DNA from: Erinaceus europaeus
Lineage: Eukaryota > Chordata > Mammalia > Eulipotyphla > Erinaceidae
DNA length: 64,000 nt
Reading direction: 5' to 3'
NCBI RefSeq assembly: GCF_950295315.1
Contig: NW_026647647.1
Span: 1-64,000 of the forward strand
The position numbers were made by a program, and so were the translations under genes. The notes beneath the pieces were generated by a model that saw only the letters and a program-made list of their open reading frames with translations, searched no databases and was not told the DNA's origin. Below, in pieces: positions 61,808 to 64,000 of this stretch (the first letter of the stretch is position 1; each line of letters begins with the position of its first letter).

Positions 61808-62424
61808 TATTGTTATTATTATTTATTGTCACCAAGGTTCCTGATGTTTTCTCTCCTGAGTCAATAATATTCAGGCTATGTGGCTTCATGAATAACACAC
61901 ACCAGATTGAACTAGGTCCCCAAGTTTCTTTTATTCTTTTTCTACATTAGGTGTTAAAATTCTGTTCATTCATTCTACAGTGTTGCTGCATATCTGTTTG
62001 TTACAAGTGCCTGGATTTCCAGGAGGGAGTCTAAGGACCTATGTTCTGCCCCTAATTAAAAAAAGAAAAAGAAAAAGAAAAAGAAAAAGAAAAAGAAACT
62101 GCTAACTAGACAATCACACCACTTGCAACTCTGTGGAACTACCTGGGAAGGAAATCCCTTTCATTACACTTGAAAGAGTTTAATAGCGTTTTTGTGGGGA
62201 AAACACTAATAAGAAAAAAAAAAAATGTATCTGTAAGTTATGCTTAATGGACAACAAACTAATTATGATCTAATTACAGAGGGTTCTCTGCTTCTCAGCA
62301 GCTGTCACATAAGGATAGCTAATCTCAGCCACCAAATAAGTTGATTGAATAAATAAATCTAAATGAAAGGTGCCAAGATTTTTTGAGACCGCAACTGATG
62401 TGTATTTCTTTTCTTTTAATTCTT
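61808..62424. other. AT-rich single-copy-looking DNA, possibly conserved
   Basis: No gene. Around 62255-62280 several ATTA-core motifs (AACTAATTATG, TCTAATTAC) occur together, typical of homeodomain sites. Sequence evidence only. Confidence 0.35.
62057..62097 (+). repeat. (AAAAAG)n microsatellite
   Basis: About 6-7 AAAAAG units. Confidence 0.95.
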
Positions 62425-62632
62425 TTTTCTTAAATTATTTATTACTGAATAGAGACAGAAATTGAGAGAGGAGAGAGAAAGACAGACACCTGCAGCCTTG
62501 CTTCACCACTCGTGAAGCTTTCTCCCTGCAAGTGGGGACCGGGGACTTGAACCTGGGTCTTTGTGCACTGTAATATATATATATATATATATATGTATGT
62601 ATTTAGCCAGGTGCACCACCGCCTGGCCCAGT
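62425..62632 (-). mobile_element. Type II SINE with TA expansion
   Basis: Minus strand: GGGCCAGGCGGTGGTGCACC head, a (TA)n run at 62573-62594 in the space before box B (GGTTCAAGTCCCC), CCCCACTTGCAGGGAG body. Confidence 0.9.
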
Positions 62633-62914
62633 ATTTCCGTTTAGATTTGAGAAATTCCAAAAGGAACAGCTACTGTCACTTGGGGCAGGCTGCTATGAAC
62701 AAAGGCGGTGAAGTCATCCCAAGTGATGAGAATCTCCACCTGCCTTCATTAATGGAATAATTACTGGAAAGTGAACTGAAATCTCTCAATCTCATTATCT
62801 CAGCTGTAGAATAGGAACTATTGTTTTTACCTGTTCTATATATCTTGGATCATGAAACTTCCTTACTTCCACATTATTTAAAAAAAAAAAAAAACGGGAA
62901 CAAAAAAGATTTGT
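62633..62914. other. Single-copy-looking DNA
   Basis: Contains TTCATTAATGGAATAATTACTGG near 62745-62768 and an A-run at 62880-62894. No gene seen. Confidence 0.35.
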
Positions 62915-62927
62915 GCTCAATGGATTC

Positions 62928-63150
62928 GTTTTTAAAAATTATATATATATATATATATATTTCCCTTTTGTTGCCCTTGTTGTTATTTTTTAATTGTTGT
63001 AATTATTATTGTTGTTGTTATTGATGTCGTCATTGTTAGAGAGAAATGGAGGGGGGGAAGACAGAAAGGAGGAGAGAAAGACAACACCTGCAGACCTGCT
63101 TCACTGCCTATAAAGCGACTCCTCTGCAGGTGGGGAGCCGGGGGCTCGAA
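62928..63150 (-). mobile_element. 5'-truncated type I SINE
   Basis: Minus strand starts at TTCGAGCCCCC (box B) and lacks the tRNA head. AACAACAAGGGCAACAAAAGGG tail with a TATATA run. Perfect 13-bp TSD, GCTCAATGGATTC (62915-62927, 63151-63163), shows that it inserted truncated. Confidence 0.96.
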
Positions 63151-63163
63151 GCTCAATGGATTC

Positions 63164-63554
63164 TTGAGGAATATAATTTACAGCACTTAAATGAAAATTA
63201 AATAGATGCATGGTTGCTGTAAATTGCAAATTACGCAATAAACATGATAAGGCCTGAACATTGTTGTTTCATGAAATCTAAGCTTGACTGTAATGTATTC
63301 TTAATGCAATTAGTATTGATTGTGTATTCATTTAAAGTGCTCATTCTTTAAAAAAAAAAAAAAAAGGAAAAGTGACTATTATCACCAAAATTCTCCTAGA
63401 GGAAAAAAATTTATTTAATTGCCAATTTGGGCTTCCCTCTCCCCACATTATCTATACAGCTTAGACACAGCATCTAAAGCATGAAGTACCTACAGTATTT
63501 GTGTGGTAAAAAAAAAAGTATATATACATACATATATGTGCTGATTATGGCATT
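63164..63554. other. AT-rich single-copy-looking DNA, possibly conserved
   Basis: 63170-63330 has dense AT-rich motifs (AAATTGCAAATTACGC, GCAATTAGTATTGATTG) without low-complexity. No gene recognised. Confidence 0.35.
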
Positions 63555-63805
63555 CTCACAAGAGTTGAAGAATAAAAACAGAAGGCAAAACACAAAGCAG
63601 AACTTGCACTGGAGTTGGTGTCTTGCACCAAAGCAAAGGACTCTGGGGTGAGGGGGAGCATCAGGTCCTGGAACATAATGGCGGAGGAGGACCTAGTGGG
63701 TAAGGTTAGAGTGCGATGTGGAAAACTGGGAAATGTTACACATGGACCAACTATGGATTTTACTATTGACTAATGTAAGCCATTAATTCCCCCCAAATAA
63801 AACAT
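63555..63805 (+). mobile_element. Old L1 3' end
   Basis: AACTTGCACTGGAGTTGGTG, CAAAGGACTCTGGGG, ATCAGGTCCTGGAACATAATGG, GAAAACTGGGAAATGTTAC and an AAATAAAACATTTTTT end. Confidence 0.85.
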
Positions 63806-64000
63806 TTTTTAAAAGTATTAATTGCCAAGTTCAACTGTTATGAAAATTATAATACTTTAGAAAAATACATGCAAAACTTCAATCCATCATTCAGTGAGAA
63901 TGTGTTAAATATCTGTTGTGTGATAGATATTTCTCTCTGTGTGTGTTTCTCTTCCTTATTTGGACTCACTGGGGCTTCACTATTTCAAGTGAATATTTCA

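Overview
The window is nuclear DNA of a hedgehog-lineage mammal (Erinaceidae, Erinaceus-like). The strongest taxonomic clue is Vingi, a non-LTR retrotransposon clade reported among mammals only in hedgehogs. Four copies or derivatives are present. Several tRNA-derived SINE families and a young L1 lineage with a very long 3' UTR fit the same assignment. I find no intact host protein-coding gene and no functional host RNA gene, so this is gene-poor intergenic or intronic DNA. Well over half of it is recognisable transposon.

SINE labels used below are working names, because I cannot map them to published names. Type I has a tRNA-like head with an AAC/AAT-rich tail. Type II has the same body (CCCCACCTGCAGGGG, then CT-rich) with a short CCAATAA tail. 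Type III is a short SINE with head GTCCGGGAGGTGGCGCAG. Type IV is a GTAGATAGCATAATGGTTATGC family. Composite copies of type I or II carry an extra module of about 60 bp whose ends, GCCTCCAGG and CCTGGAGGC, are complementary.

Layout. 1-16.9 kb: SINEs, simple repeats (including about 600 bp of GGGAA/GGGGA polypurine), one Vingi fragment and an L1 fragment. 16.9-25 kb: a solo LTR, a 7SK retropseudogene, more SINEs, and an internally deleted Vingi derivative inside a type III SINE. 25-36.7 kb: an L1 cluster, with a young L1 carrying an apparent 3' transduction, and a nested stack in which a solo LTR sits in an internally deleted L1 that itself sits in an older L1. 37-51 kb: more L1 3' ends, a second 7SK retrocopy inside an LTR-like sequence, the longest Vingi copy (RT region, broken) and another solo LTR. 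51.56-59.27 kb: a class II (betaretrovirus-like) endogenous retroviral composite. 59.4-64 kb: a young L1, SINEs and AT-rich single-copy-looking DNA.

The most notable locus is the composite at 51561-59266. Its left part is a complete small LTR element on the minus strand, with two apparently identical 534-bp LTRs, a tRNA-Lys-like primer site, a polypurine tract and no gag or pol. It is joined directly to the pol-to-3'-LTR portion of a different element on the plus strand, which keeps one uninterrupted RT-RNase H-integrase frame with all catalytic residues. The whole unit, and not either part alone, is flanked by the 6-bp direct repeat GCTTCC. This suggests two retroviral cDNAs fused at their 5' sides and integrated together.

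All boundaries were read by eye and are approximate to a few bases unless a target-site duplication (TSD) is given. No alignment or database search was run.
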